The translations under genes and the position numbers were made by a program. A DNA stretch of 64,000 bases, from contig NC_092567.1 of assembly GCF_037975245.1 (NCBI RefSeq), forward strand, positions 4,968,214-5,032,213, read 5' to 3'. Under the pieces are notes generated by a model. That model was not told where the DNA came from and did not search any database. It saw only the letters and a program-made list of their open reading frames with translations. Positions 35,505 through 46,235 of this stretch are shown here, piece after piece; position 1 is the first letter of the stretch, and each line of letters opens with the position of its first letter. Source of the stretch: Apostichopus japonicus (lineage: Eukaryota; Echinodermata; Holothuroidea; Aspidochirotida; Stichopodidae).

Positions 35505-36129
35505 TTTCACCATCCTCCACCTTTACAGGAAAAAAATCAATTTAACCTAATATGTCACAATTAACCACAACAATTACACCAAGAATGTTGAAACCAGACA
35601 AGCACTTTGAGGATCTGCAATAAAACATTACATAATTATAATTAAGAGCTGATAAACGATTGAGGAATATGCACAAATGATTGATATTCCAAGATTTGGT
35701 CTCTGCAAATACAATGTATGTGTAATATATGCATTTCTTTTTTGTACCTGCAGTGGTAAAGAACATTTGAGTCAATACATAGCTATATGTTATGTTCGTG
35801 GGAGAGGGGAATGGGTAAAATTATTTTCATATCCCTTGTAACGCCGATACAAATGAGAATATCGATTTAAAACTCAAACATCACATCAATCATCGCGCAC
35901 TAAAAGTCACTTATGTTACACAATTCATCGTATTTATTTAGCCTTCCAGAAACCATCACTCGATATTTACATAACAAACTAACAGTTTACCATATCACTG
36001 ATCAGCTGATATTGTTATCTATTAATACTTTGATCCAGTACAATGCTATATTCGCGTCTTCTATACTTCTACGCAGCGAAAACAAAACATTGATCATGAC
36101 GGGGGGGGGGGGGCTTAGTGTAACACCAA

Positions 36130-36722
36130 TGACCTCTCTCCGTGACAGCTCCCTAATTATACCAGGGTGCACCCATTCTGACAGCTCCCTAATTATACAA
36201 GGGAATCCTTTTTTGTGACAGCTAATATTAATATCAGGGAGCTCTGTTTGTGACAGCTCCCTGATAATACCAGGGAGTTATCTCTGTAACAGCTCCTTTA
36301 TTATACCAGGGAGCCCACTTTTAGACAGCTCATATTAATTCTAGAGAGCTCTGTTTGTTACAGCTCCCTAAAAATCCCAGGGATTACTCTCTGCACCAGC
36401 TGTCTAATTTTACCAAGGACCTCTCAGTGACAGCTCCCTAATTATACCAGCGAACCGTCTTTTTGACAGCTCCTATTAAAATTAGGCAGCTCTGTTTGTG
36501 ACAGCTCTCAAATAATACCAAGGAACTCTTTCTGTAACAGCTGCCTAATTATCCTAAGGACCTCTCTGTGACAGCTCCCTGATTATACCAGGCAACCGTC
36601 TTTGTGACAGCTCCTATTAATATTAGGGAGCTATGTTTGTGACCGCTCCCTAACAACACCAGGGAGCTCTCTCTCTCTCTCTCTGTATAGCTGTCTAATT
36701 ATAGCAGGGAGCTCTCTCGAAG
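36130..36722 (+). repeat. AGCTCCCT...AGGGAGCT hairpin minisatellite
   Basis: About seventeen degenerate units of 30-37 bases. The best unit reads CAGCTCCCTAATTATACC followed by AGGGAGCTCT. AGCTCCCT and AGGGAGCT within a unit are complementary, so each unit can form an 8-base stem with a 9-base loop. A (CT)n tract lies at 36668-36683. A short related array is at 16376-16490. Confidence 0.88.
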
Positions 36723-37131
36723 ACAAAACAGACCCTGTAAATTAATAGTGACATTTTGAAATAAGACGTTATGGACATACAACAGTGCCTTTATATCGCC
36801 GTTCTGTATCAACTAACAAACATCGGACACTGTTCAATTTGCATATTAATAAAAAAATAGTGCTACCAAAATTATGCGGGTTATATTCTCCTTTGGTAAT
36901 TTCTGTGTTGAATAATGCGCATCATATTTCTAATTAATTTAAAAGTTGGTAGAGTTACTTCATTTGATATCAAAGCATGTGTTTACTAATTAAAAACTGT
37001 TGTTGTTTGGGCTAAAATTAACGTCACAGTGTTCACTATTTTCTCAAATACACAAAGTCGGTAAATGTAGTTGACTTAGCTCTGAAGCATGTACTAAAAC
37101 TAAAATTAAACGTATAATAATTAGGTGAACC

Positions 37132-37270
37132 CTTTCGAGGGGAATGGTGATACACACCCAACGGAGATCACACAGGCACAGTCTCTCTGCAAGGGGACTA
37201 TGGTTGAGAGCGGATCAGTCGTTCGGTAGTTTGGTTTTCGTGCCCAGGTTCTTTTCTTGGTGTCTTTTCT
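37132..37270 (+). repeat. Small-RNA-like repeat, copy without U2 head
   Basis: Aligns with 55062-55200: CCTTTCGAGGGGAATGG, ACACACCCAACG, a stem AGTCTC/GGGGACT, then ATCAGTCGTTCGGTAGTTTG and GGTTTTCGTGCCCAGGTTCT. The stem pairs in both copies although its bases differ. No RNA family other than the U2 head of the other copy was recognised. Confidence 0.6.
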
Positions 37271-37690
37271 TTAAAAAGTACACACATTGAAGCGTGTCGG
37301 TTTTAATTTACACTAAATGGGTTGGCCACTGAAAAATTATTTGCAATAGAAGTAAAAGAATCGACAAACTTTGATAACAGTAGGAATCGTTAACAGGAGA
37401 GAAGATATTCCTTTACAGAATTAACTCTTACTTTTTGATTCACGGTTCTAATGTATTCGTCTAAGAACGGCGCACCGTTTTTCACGAACTTCTGTTAAAT
37501 TGCGACTTAACGCATAAGTCCTGGCTGCCGGTATTCTACTGTAAGAATACGTTTTTGTAACAGTGTGTTAATAACATAAACCTCTCGCTGTCAGTGGCAT
37601 CTCCCTGCACCAGGAAACTCTATCGGTGATAGCTCCTTACATGGCTTGAGGCAACACAGACACTACATTAGTATGGTTCCATCAGTGGCG

Positions 37691-37860
37691 CACATATGTT
37701 CCGAAGAGTAGGGGGGGGGGGGTATTAGTATTCTATCTAAGTGGAGCGCCACCATCAGTTGGCGCGGAGCGTACAAGAAAATTTTTGGCTTTGCAAACTC
37801 CCCAGATGGCCGGAAACGGCCCCCGTAGTGTTTAGGCTGCATGAGTTCAGCTTTGAAATA
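37691..37860 (+). mobile_element. Fragment of a hAT-like element with the shared module
   Basis: AGTGGCGCACATATG (37685) followed by a poly-G run, then ATCTAAGTGGAGCGCCACCA, TCAGTTGGCGCGGAGCGTAC and CCAGATGGCCGGAAACGGCC. The module is clear, but a right terminus was not found. Confidence 0.7.
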
Positions 37861-39299
37861 TAAATTTCATGTATGCAATTCCTCAATTACTGAGAAAATA
37901 TTCAATCTATGAAAAAAGTAATACATGTCAGATGAGTTGAGATGGTACAATAATCATAATGAATTGTGCATCCTCTTTCATTTATTCTGTCTGCCATGCT
38001 CCCGTATTCACCTTCTGTATCTCTATTACCTTTGTCCATCACCCCATCCATAGTCCATACATGTTCATTACTAAGTGCCTCACCGTCCATAGTCGGTGTT
38101 GTGGTCAATATAGACGGTTCTCTGTAACAATCCCTTCCTGGCGGCTAATGGCTATCAGTGATCGTCGGCTTGCATTCTTATATATACACTACAAACAGCA
38201 AAATGTAACCGATAATCGTCCGATATAGAACGCACCTGGGCGTCAAAGCCTTATTACAATAAAGAACAAGTTAAGTGGTTAAGTGGAATAATTTTTGACA
38301 TATAATGCCCTTTTTAGAAACACCTAATTTTTGAGCGCCTGATGTGTATAGTGTTCAAATCCTGAACGCCTACTGTTCAAATGCTTTACGCTACAGCGCT
38401 CAAATTGTGAACGCTAGCGATCACATTTTAAACGCAACAGATATATGTAAGTGTTTAAAGAGGCATTTAGACGTCAACACGATGCAAGCTCTTCAAGTAG
38501 GCTAGGCATATCCCTTCATCCTCAACATGTTCTGACGCCCCGACTCGTTATATCATAGGCCTATATTTGTTATATTTTGTTGTTGTTTGTTTGCAGTGTA
38601 TGAAACCCTGGAGTGAGAACAGCTTGCAAAAATACTGAGGTTGAAACTCAGTATTTTGACCTAACCTAATTTTAACTTAACTTTAATTTATTTTATTTTA
38701 ATTTGAACTTATTTTTTTTTATATCTGACTGGAAATTGGGGGGGGGGGGTGATTGTGTAGACCATACCCCCTTGACCAAAATGTGGGGGATATATCCCCC
38801 CATCCCCCCGGGATGCGAATTTTGTTTTTCCCAAACAGGTTTACAATTGCGTCTAAATAGGCGCTCATGATTGGTCGGAAAAGTTACGTCATCACGATAG
38901 AAACCTTTACTTCCAGGAAACCAAAGTGTCTGCATCCATTCGTTGGAACGAAGATATACCCATTCAAAATTACCCGAAGCTTTTCGTTGTAGATGTGTTT
39001 GGAATTGGTTTAGACATATTGAGCACACTAGTATGGTATGATCATCTACTTTGATCGAAGTTTTCTGTGAAGGCATTAATCGATAACATCGCATAGCTAG
39101 TGAAATGTTCGTACAGGGTACATCACACATGCGCTGGTGGCCTATATGTATTATAACTGTGTAAACAGTGTAGTGACTGAAAAATATCATACTGTAGCAT
39201 GAAGGGCTCATAATTGACGCAATTAAGGATTTGATCAAAGATGTATATCAAGGAAAAATCCAAATCACTCAGCTCTATGTGTTTTTCATATGTGTAGTT
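37861..39299. other. No gene supported; mixed repeat debris
   Basis: Holds a run of GAACGC/AGCGC-like words at 38335-38445, a poly-G run at 38738-38748, and at 38808-38890 sequence that in reverse complement resembles 41390-41470 (GCAAACCTGTTTGGG-type phrase and a TGACGT site). A 181-codon minus-strand frame at 38693-39238 overlaps the poly-G run and matches no domain I know. Confidence 0.45.
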
Positions 39300-40586
39300 C
39301 AGGGGCGTATCCAGGATTTTCCAATAGGGGGGGGGGGCGTCAGGCATGAATGATCGCCGTCCTGGGGGATGGGTCTAAGGGGAGGGGGTGGACAATTTTT
39401 GCTTTCGAAGAAGGGCTGAAATGCAAAATGGTGCCATATGCATGGGCGGCGATCCGTACACCCGAGTGGGGGGGGGGGTATGACCTTGTTGACTATCTAA
39501 GCGTAGCGCCACCAAATGGCGCGAAGCGTACAAGAAAATTTTGGGATTAACAAACCCTCTAGATGGCCGGAAACGGCACTTCCCGAGGTTTCCAAGCGGC
39601 ATATACCCAACTTTAAAATAGGGATGTCATGTCCGAAATATCTCATAATCAGGATTCAAAATACCTTTTTTTTAATTTCGGGTGTTATTTTGGGAAAATT
39701 GCCCAAATCAATCTTGTTTCAGGCGCAACGTTAGAATGTTCGAGAGCTCTTTTATATTATTCGATGAAGAAAATGGCCTCATGCAGGCTATTATAGGCCT
39801 ATACACATGCAATACACAATTACACATAGTTACATTCCTAGGTACCGATTGCTAGGGCAACCAGGTGAAACGTGTATTAAGCATTACCCTGGTAACATGA
39901 GATTCTCAGCTGTTCGAGGGAACATGTACGTGTGTAGGCCTACTATAGGGCCTATATGAATACTATGAGGGTGCATATATGTACTATATCAATACCGTGT
40001 GCGCAATAATACATTTTGTTGTTATAGGCCAATGAAGCCTACAGTCAACTATTCTTGCTTTATAAAGACGCTTTATTTGAAAAGATCGCACTGCGTTTAT
40101 GGGTAGGCGAGAAATGAAGCTAAAAAAGAGCCGTACATTAACGATGATGCATAAATGTAGGCATGAAAATATTCTTATCCCTGGCATTTGGTGGGGGATA
40201 TATCCCCCCTTCCCCCCAAGATCGCCGCCCATGGCCATATGTGATCCATTTTTCGACCTTAATAATAAGCAACATTTCCAGTAAATATGGACACAAAATG
40301 CACAATTTAGTATGGCTGGCATGTCACTTAGTGCTTATAGTGATAATACAAACACCATCTATGTTTCTAAAACTATTATGCCGCCGAACTTCGCCAGAAC
40401 CTTTTTCTGGCAAACAAAAAATAAAGCATACGGGAGGGGGGGGGGGGGGGTTGAGCGATCACCGACATCTCACTTAAAGGTCGTCATCAATTTTTTTTAT
40501 TGTTTTGGCTAAACTTTTTTTTTTCTTTGGTGACGGCCAATAGGAGGGCGCGCGCCTGTTGCGCCCCCCCCCTGGATACGCCCCTG
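39300..40586 (+). mobile_element. hAT-like non-autonomous transposon, copy 2
   Basis: Same 16-base TIRs as 12868-14784, flanked by GTAGTT (39294-39299 and 40587-40592), extendable to 7 bases if the boundary shifts by one. At 1,287 bases it is close to the ancestral length, lacking the 585-base nested insert. The strong similarity to copy 1, including most long homopolymers, suggests recent spread. It has no transposase, so it must have been moved by an enzyme supplied elsewhere. Confidence 0.88.
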
Positions 40587-42025
40587 GTAGTTCCTCAGAA
40601 ATGTTATGATCTCAAAATATTAAGGTTCTGTGCTTATGCACAGTACAATTGAGCAGAATTTGACCACAAAATGTCTGCCGTGTCAAGTTCTATCATACCC
40701 CTAATATTGACACATTCGTCGATTAGCTAACTGTAGTCCAGGCCTTAGTATACATCCATTGACTTTAGATGCTGTTTGCTATGCTCTGAGCCTCTAAGCG
40801 CAGATAAGTCAGGTCCCAGAGAGTAGTCTTATCATATTGAGGTAATGTTGGTTATTTTTAGGATGTAAGAATTCCAAATGCCCCCAAAACGTGCAAAACT
40901 TGGGGTGGGGGGAGGGTGTTAAAAGCTTAAAAAATACCACAATTTGGTCAGCAAATAGCTGAAATGGATTCAAACTCATGAAAATGTAATTCTGCTTGAC
41001 TGCAAAAAGTTAAGGTGGCCTGCTGTATCGTTGCTAGTGATAATTGAAGGTGCGTCAATTACGGGGGTGCGTCAATTAGGAAGCCTTGACTACACTAAAC
41101 TGTTTGCGTATATTCATTCAAGACTCGTGAAGTTGATTTAAGTGTAGGCCTACCCATTCCACGAAACAAATTCCGATTGCAGTAGAACGGCTCACAAATC
41201 TTGAATAACGTAAACACGAACCCAATAGAATGTAGCGTATGTATCATAAGTAAGGTCAACGTGTGATTCAAGCATTAAAAGTAAAGTTAGGGAACTTAGG
41301 GCGTTTGATGGACCGTTACAAGACTTAATTAAGTGTCAGTGTGTAATTCAGTGCATGTCTTCGAACTTCGAAGCGATGCCCATTATTTATGCTGACGTCA
41401 CGAGCAATCTGATTGGCGGAAAACTCCGTAATTGCAAACCTGTTTGGGGAAAAAAAATCGCCCCCGGGATGTGCGCCCCATGTTTCGATGTTTTCGATAA
41501 CCATACTTTACAACCCCTGCAAGGGTTATCACTACATTAGTATGGTTCGATGACAATGCACTCCAACATATATGGCTTGTTGTTCCAGGTTTAATTCAAT
41601 CATTTGAAGCATTTAACTTTTATTTAAAGTATTGGAAGACTTGCTACTTATTCGTAACGGAAGAATCTGCAATTCCAAAAATTAACACTCCATGTGTTTA
41701 TGTTGAAGTATACGTTCAATATTATCAATACATCATCAGTATAATAAGAGTTTTAGCGCAATTTGGCAAATGCAGAGATTATTCTGATTGGTTTAAATAT
41801 ACTATGACATCATTGCAATTATCCTCAATACACCACTGTATATTCATTAGCTAGGAAAACTATCCCTCTTCTTTAAACCTAAATTTTTATGATTTAAAGT
41901 GGCTGAAATAATAAGTTTTCAATGACAGTCAATGGAAAACAAAACTACTATGAAAAAGTAAACGGTTCCTAATTTAGGTGTAGGTAAAAAAATGTAAAAG
42001 GCTGTCTATTTATTAGCTAACTTAC
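40587..42025. other. No gene supported
   Basis: AT-rich. A phrase CACTACATTAGTATGGTTCG at 41531 repeats part E of the duplicated segment. No leucine-rich-repeat exons of the neighbouring NACHT gene were found here, although its donor site at 42025 predicts a downstream exon. Confidence 0.5.
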
Positions 42026-43844
42026 ATGATTTTTAGATGCAATCTCCAGCAACTGTGTCGTCGATCTTTGAAGAAGAGAGCTGTCGTATTTCTGTATCCT
42101 AACTTCACGCGAGCAGAGCTCTTCCACCGAATCCATAATGTGGTTGACGTCACCAGTTTGTTCCAGGATACAGAGGATGGCAAAATTATCCCCGCCTGGT
42201 AATCCCTTCAAATGGTTGATGAGTTTCTTTCCAGCATTGGGATCCAGACCACAGGCGAATCTAAACAGGTACTGAAGATCAAATGGATCTAAGAACCTGA
42301 GAATATCGGAGAGATTGTGTGCGTTCTTTAGAAGAGTGACAAGGTGGTGGGCTGCATACCATTCACAGAATAGTTTATGATAAAAACGGACCATAGTTGT
42401 AATAGAATCATCGCTCACTTCATCTTCTTCGACCAAAATGCCAATTGAAATATACTGGTTATAAGATTCTGGCCCGACTCTTTGATAAAATCCAGTCTTA
42501 ATCCATGACAATTGTTGGTTTTTCTTGTTTAATCCTTCGAAAGCTATTTTGTCCAGCTCATGATGTTCCATTTCATGAAGATATAACTTGTTGCTTCTAT
42601 TGTCTTTAAATTTCTGTTTCAGATGGTCGTAAAAACATCTAATCATGTATTTGAAGAACTGTGTGACAGACTTGAACTTCATGAAGTCTCTCTGATCATG
42701 AGCCATGTGGGCAAACATCACGAATATGAGAGGCACCTGGCAAAGATCAGCAAGGATGGAGTTTTCATAGAGCCATCGTTTTATTTCTTCCACTGCCTCA
42801 TCGTTGTTACCTACTACGGCCTTGCGAATGTACTCGTCCCTAGCTTTATCATCGAACCCTGTTAGTTTGGCCCCCTTAGTTTCTTTTCTAAGACATTCTG
42901 GAAGATATCTTGTCGTTAAGCTGACATCAAAGTCTGCAAACAGTTCCATCTTGATGATCTTGTGTACATCGTCATTATCATTGCTGTCCCTGCCAGGATA
43001 CTCATCATATCCATCCAAAATAATGTGGACGGACGAGCAACTGTGAATGATCTTTTCAATATCATGTTTGCTAACACGGGGTTCGTGGAAGAGAAGAAAT
43101 GACCTAATCGCCCTGTATAGAGACTTTACACTTCCAAGTTGTCTTAACCGAAGAAGAATTAGTATTTCCACATTGTTCATCGGGGAATCAGATACGTCAT
43201 TACACCAATCGTAGGCCAGCTGAAGGGTTAACGTTGACTTACCATACCCGGGCTCTCCTTGTAAAATGCGTCTCTTGGATTTAAACCGAAAGTCAGTATA
43301 AATACTTTTGTAAGATTCCAAACGCTCCCATGATCCTCTGGTGCCTGGCGTAATCTCTGGTGCCAGACAAAATTCAACGCCCCCTTCTACAAAGACCTTG
43401 TCCACACAATACAGTCTATCTTTTATATATGGTAGGGGTTGAATCGCATCATATTGGACTTTATATGTCCTTTTGAGACCTGCTATCAGAAATTGTTTCT
43501 TCTCTAAACAAAAAACAGAAACAATATGTGTAAATGTTCCACGTATGACTAAATGTTACGAACAATATATTAGTGACACACATGGGAACACGTAAATCTT
43601 AATTGTTTATTAGTTAATGAATACAATTGTGTTACTGTTCTCTGTGTTATTACGATGACAAAGGGGGAGGGGGTTACATTTTTTTACCAAAATGAAATAA
43701 AGTTACGCAAATGGCAAAGTCAGAGTTAAAGGCAACTACCTTGAAGATCAGGATTCAGCTCCATTATCACGTGATTTACTTCAGACAGTCTACGAAGCGT
43801 AAAGGAGTCGTGTGAGTACAACCCCTGCCAATCGTTCCGAGAAT
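42026..43844 (-). CDS. NACHT-domain NLR-like receptor, partial
   Basis: Two exons on the minus strand. The large one, 43503-42026, encodes about 490 residues. The small upstream one, 43844-43740, encodes NDWQGLYSHDSFTLRRLSEV and PDLQ, and joins it through a GAG codon with consensus acceptor (TTTGTTTAG) and donor (GGTAGT). Just inside the large exon is LKRTYKVQYDAIQPLPYI, the linker typical of invertebrate NACHT proteins. Then come Walker A GEPGYGKST, with the P-loop lysine, and Walker B IILDGYDEYPG with acidic residues about 75 residues later. NACHT proteins are STAND NTPases that oligomerise for innate immune sensing. The reading frame ends in NH followed by GTAAGT at 42025, so the printed stop just beyond is probably intronic and further exons, usually leucine-rich repeats, are expected but not seen. 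The N-terminal adaptor domain and start codon are also missing. No frameshift is visible in the NACHT exon. Confidence 0.85.
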
Positions 43845-44567
43845 CTGTTTTAAAAATATGAGCAAAATAGGGAATCTAAATAACTACACCATTCCGTTCA
43901 CCGTCAAGATATATACTGCATTGTTTTAATGTTGCATATGGTTTGGTTCAATGTGTTGTTATTTAAAATGTGTTGGTAAAGAATATTTAATTCCTAGTAA
44001 GTGCAATGATTAATAATGACAAAGAGACACCAAGACAAATTAAGACCAATACCCCTATCAGATGGCTAACTCTATGCTACGTGCTACAATCATTAAAATT
44101 ACTTAAGCGCAAATAATATATTATTCCAAACAGTAATATCCATCAACCGGAATATCTCTCACATGATAGTTAAAGAAGGTAACAAGAGTTCATGTTATGT
44201 CGAATTACCATCTTCTTGAACCTAAAGAGAAAAGCAAATCAACTGAAACTGACTTACGATTTGCCCTTCATGTCTTCATCTAATCATTGATCGTGTTGTT
44301 ACGAGTCCATATGAAGGTTTGTCCACCTGTCAATTGAATGGGAAAGTTCCTGTAAATAGCCTTGTGTTAAGCAATGAGCTTGAACCACATAATACCATTC
44401 CTTTGATCGTGTGTCGTATAAAGTAGTTGAAATTCCATGGTCAGTACACTTGCGACTGACACATGCTAAAACGTGTTCAGCAACATGCCCGATACAACAT
44501 GTACGCATAATGTACAACGTACGATTTTGCTAACCGGATGTCATTTAAAACAGACATGGGCTTTCAG
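43845..44567. other. Upstream of the NACHT gene; no firm feature
   Basis: A minus-strand frame at 44299-44517 (SKEWYYVVQAHCLTQGYLQE) is protein-like and could be another exon, but its donor phases do not match the next known exon. In the ancestral DNA it adjoined the decayed NLR exon now at 46113-46171. Confidence 0.35.
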
Positions 44568-46112
44568 CATAGGCGTACGGGACCATTTCAGTTGGGGGGG
44601 GCAGAACTTTTTGTGCCCGAAAGTTCCCGTGACACTATCTAAGCGGAGCGCCACCATCGGTTGGCGTGTAGCGTACAAGAAAATTTTTGGCAAACAATGC
44701 CTCTCAGATTGCCGGAAACGGCACTTCTGAGGCCTTGCAAGTTGCATCTAAACATTCTTTATTTTATAATCTCACGTTTTAGAAATTTACACTTCCCCAA
44801 AAATTTGGTAAATTAGAAGAAGAAAAAATGGTAACATCACTTTGAAGGGGAAAAATGGGACAGTATATTTTTTAAGCTCCTATTTAGTTACCTTATTTAT
44901 TATTTTAACACAGTACTCAGCTACCTCCAGAAAAACATATATTGTTCAACGACACGTAGGCGGGATAATGTCGCTGTGTCGGGTGAGACTGCAATTTGTC
45001 TCACAAAAATGTATAAAATATAACAAAGAATATGATAAACCTGTACTTCTAGGCTTGTAGGCAATCCCCCCCCCCCACCATCCATGAAAAAGAATATATT
45101 TCTTATATACAGTTATGTCCAGGTCAAGGGCGGCGGAAGCACTTTAATCTGGGGGGGGGCACCGACATCAAAGGGCACTTTGCAGAAATTCGTTTGGACT
45201 GATGCAGCCTTATATTTAGTACCCTTTATAACTCTTATTGTATTATCTTATTTGCGTATACACATCACTCCATCAACACCCCCCCCCCCCTCAAAGAAAA
45301 TATGTATACTAGCACTGCAATAGCCAATGCGCAAATTGGGAAACAAGGAACAAGTTTTCTTTTGAGACAAAATGAGGTAAAATCATGCTAGTTGCTAATG
45401 TAGGAATCTTCCGAATTAGAGTTTTTTTTTCTTGTTAATATCTTAACAATTTTTTTCCATTCGAAATAGCTTTGAGTTTGACCCACAAAAATTCATTAAA
45501 AGTCACGGGCTTAGCCAGGATTTGCAAAGTTGTAAGCACGACTATCTGAGCGGAGCGCCACCATCGGTTGGCGCGGAGCGTACTAGAAAATGTTTGGTTT
45601 TACAAACCCCTCAGATGGCCGGAAACGGCCCTCCCCGAGTGTTCATTCTGGTTCCCTGGCCTCTTGCTAACTTGAGGCACATCAATTTTTATCTAGAAAA
45701 AAGGCACATTTTTAACCTGAGGAAAAGTGGGGGGGCACGTGCCTCATGTTCCCCCCGGTTCCGCCGCCCTTGGTCAAAATATACAATTGACTAGTTAGAA
45801 AAAAAATGATCGTGCAAAAAGCGTGGTAGCCCAGATGAACTGCGCTTACGGTGGTGTTACACGGGAATATTCGGGCATCATGATGCTAAATAAAGAAAAT
45901 CATGGAATTGTCGGGCAAAAATTTGAAAAAGATTCGGGCAAGCTACTGCATATTTATATATATATATATATATTTCCAGAAAAAAATATACATATATATT
46001 TATATATTTTTTTTCTCCTCTTAGGCTGCCCGAATTTTTCAGGACTTTTGCCCGAATTTCTTGTCCTCTGGAAATTTGCCCCCCTCCCCCCCCCCCGCCT
46101 CGTACGCCTATG
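44568..46112 (+). mobile_element. hAT element with 8-base TSD, 1,545 bases
   Basis: Starts CATAGGCGTACGGG and ends CCTCGTACGCCTATG, flanked by GCTTTCAG at 44560-44567 and 46113-46120. It contains the shared hAT module at about 44634-44745 (ATCTAAGCGGAGCGCCACCA) and an inner element at about 45125-45770. No transposase was found. A (TA)n tract lies at 45955-45972. Short open frames inside are uninformative. Confidence 0.9.
45125..45770 (+). mobile_element. Inner element with AAGGGCGGCGGAA ends
   Basis: AAGGGCGGCGGAAGC at the left and GTTCCGCCGCCCTT at the right form a 13-base TIR. GGTC flanks both sides, too short to be conclusive. It carries its own copy of the shared module at about 45541-45655 (CTATCTGAGCGGAGCGCCAC). 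Confidence 0.7.
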
Positions 46113-46171
46113 GCTTTCAGTATATCTGTATGACGAAGGGGTCGTCTGAGTTCAGCTCCTGCCAATCGAAT
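46113..46171 (-). pseudogene. Decayed copy of the NLR upstream exon
   Basis: On the minus strand CACAGATTCGATTGGCAGGA, then AACTCAGACGACCCCTTCGT aligns with the intact exon at 43844 (CAGATTC, then GATTGGCAGG, CTCACACGACTCC). Relative to it seven bases are missing after ATTC, which shifts the frame. Homology extends into the adjoining intron (46185-46235 against 43870-43925, ATTCCGTTAACCGT against ATTCCGTTCACCGT). The exon is cut by the hAT at 44568-46112; its other side continues at 44567. Confidence 0.72.
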
Positions 46172-46235
46172 CTGTGTTTTTAACATGAGGAAAATAATGA
46201 CATAATTCCGTTAACCGTAAAATGCTGCGTTGTTT

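Larger units (their letters stand above)
35505..37690 (+). repeat. Duplicated segment A-t-E, copy 2
   Basis: Collinear with 15840-16660: part A at 35505-35715, minisatellite t at 36130-36722, part E at 37600-37690 (GGCAACACAGACACTACATT). It is longer than copy 1 because the minisatellite is expanded and because 36730-37590, including the snRNA-like repeat at 37132-37270, has no counterpart there. Segment B precedes A here but follows E in copy 1. Confidence 0.68.

Noticed and set aside
36130-36722. A CRISPR-like array
   Set aside because: The units are variable and the spacers are as repetitive as the repeats. The sequence is eukaryotic and no cas genes are present.
38693-39238. 181-codon minus-strand frame
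   Set aside because: It crosses a poly-G/poly-C run and transposon-like sequence and shows no domain or splice context.
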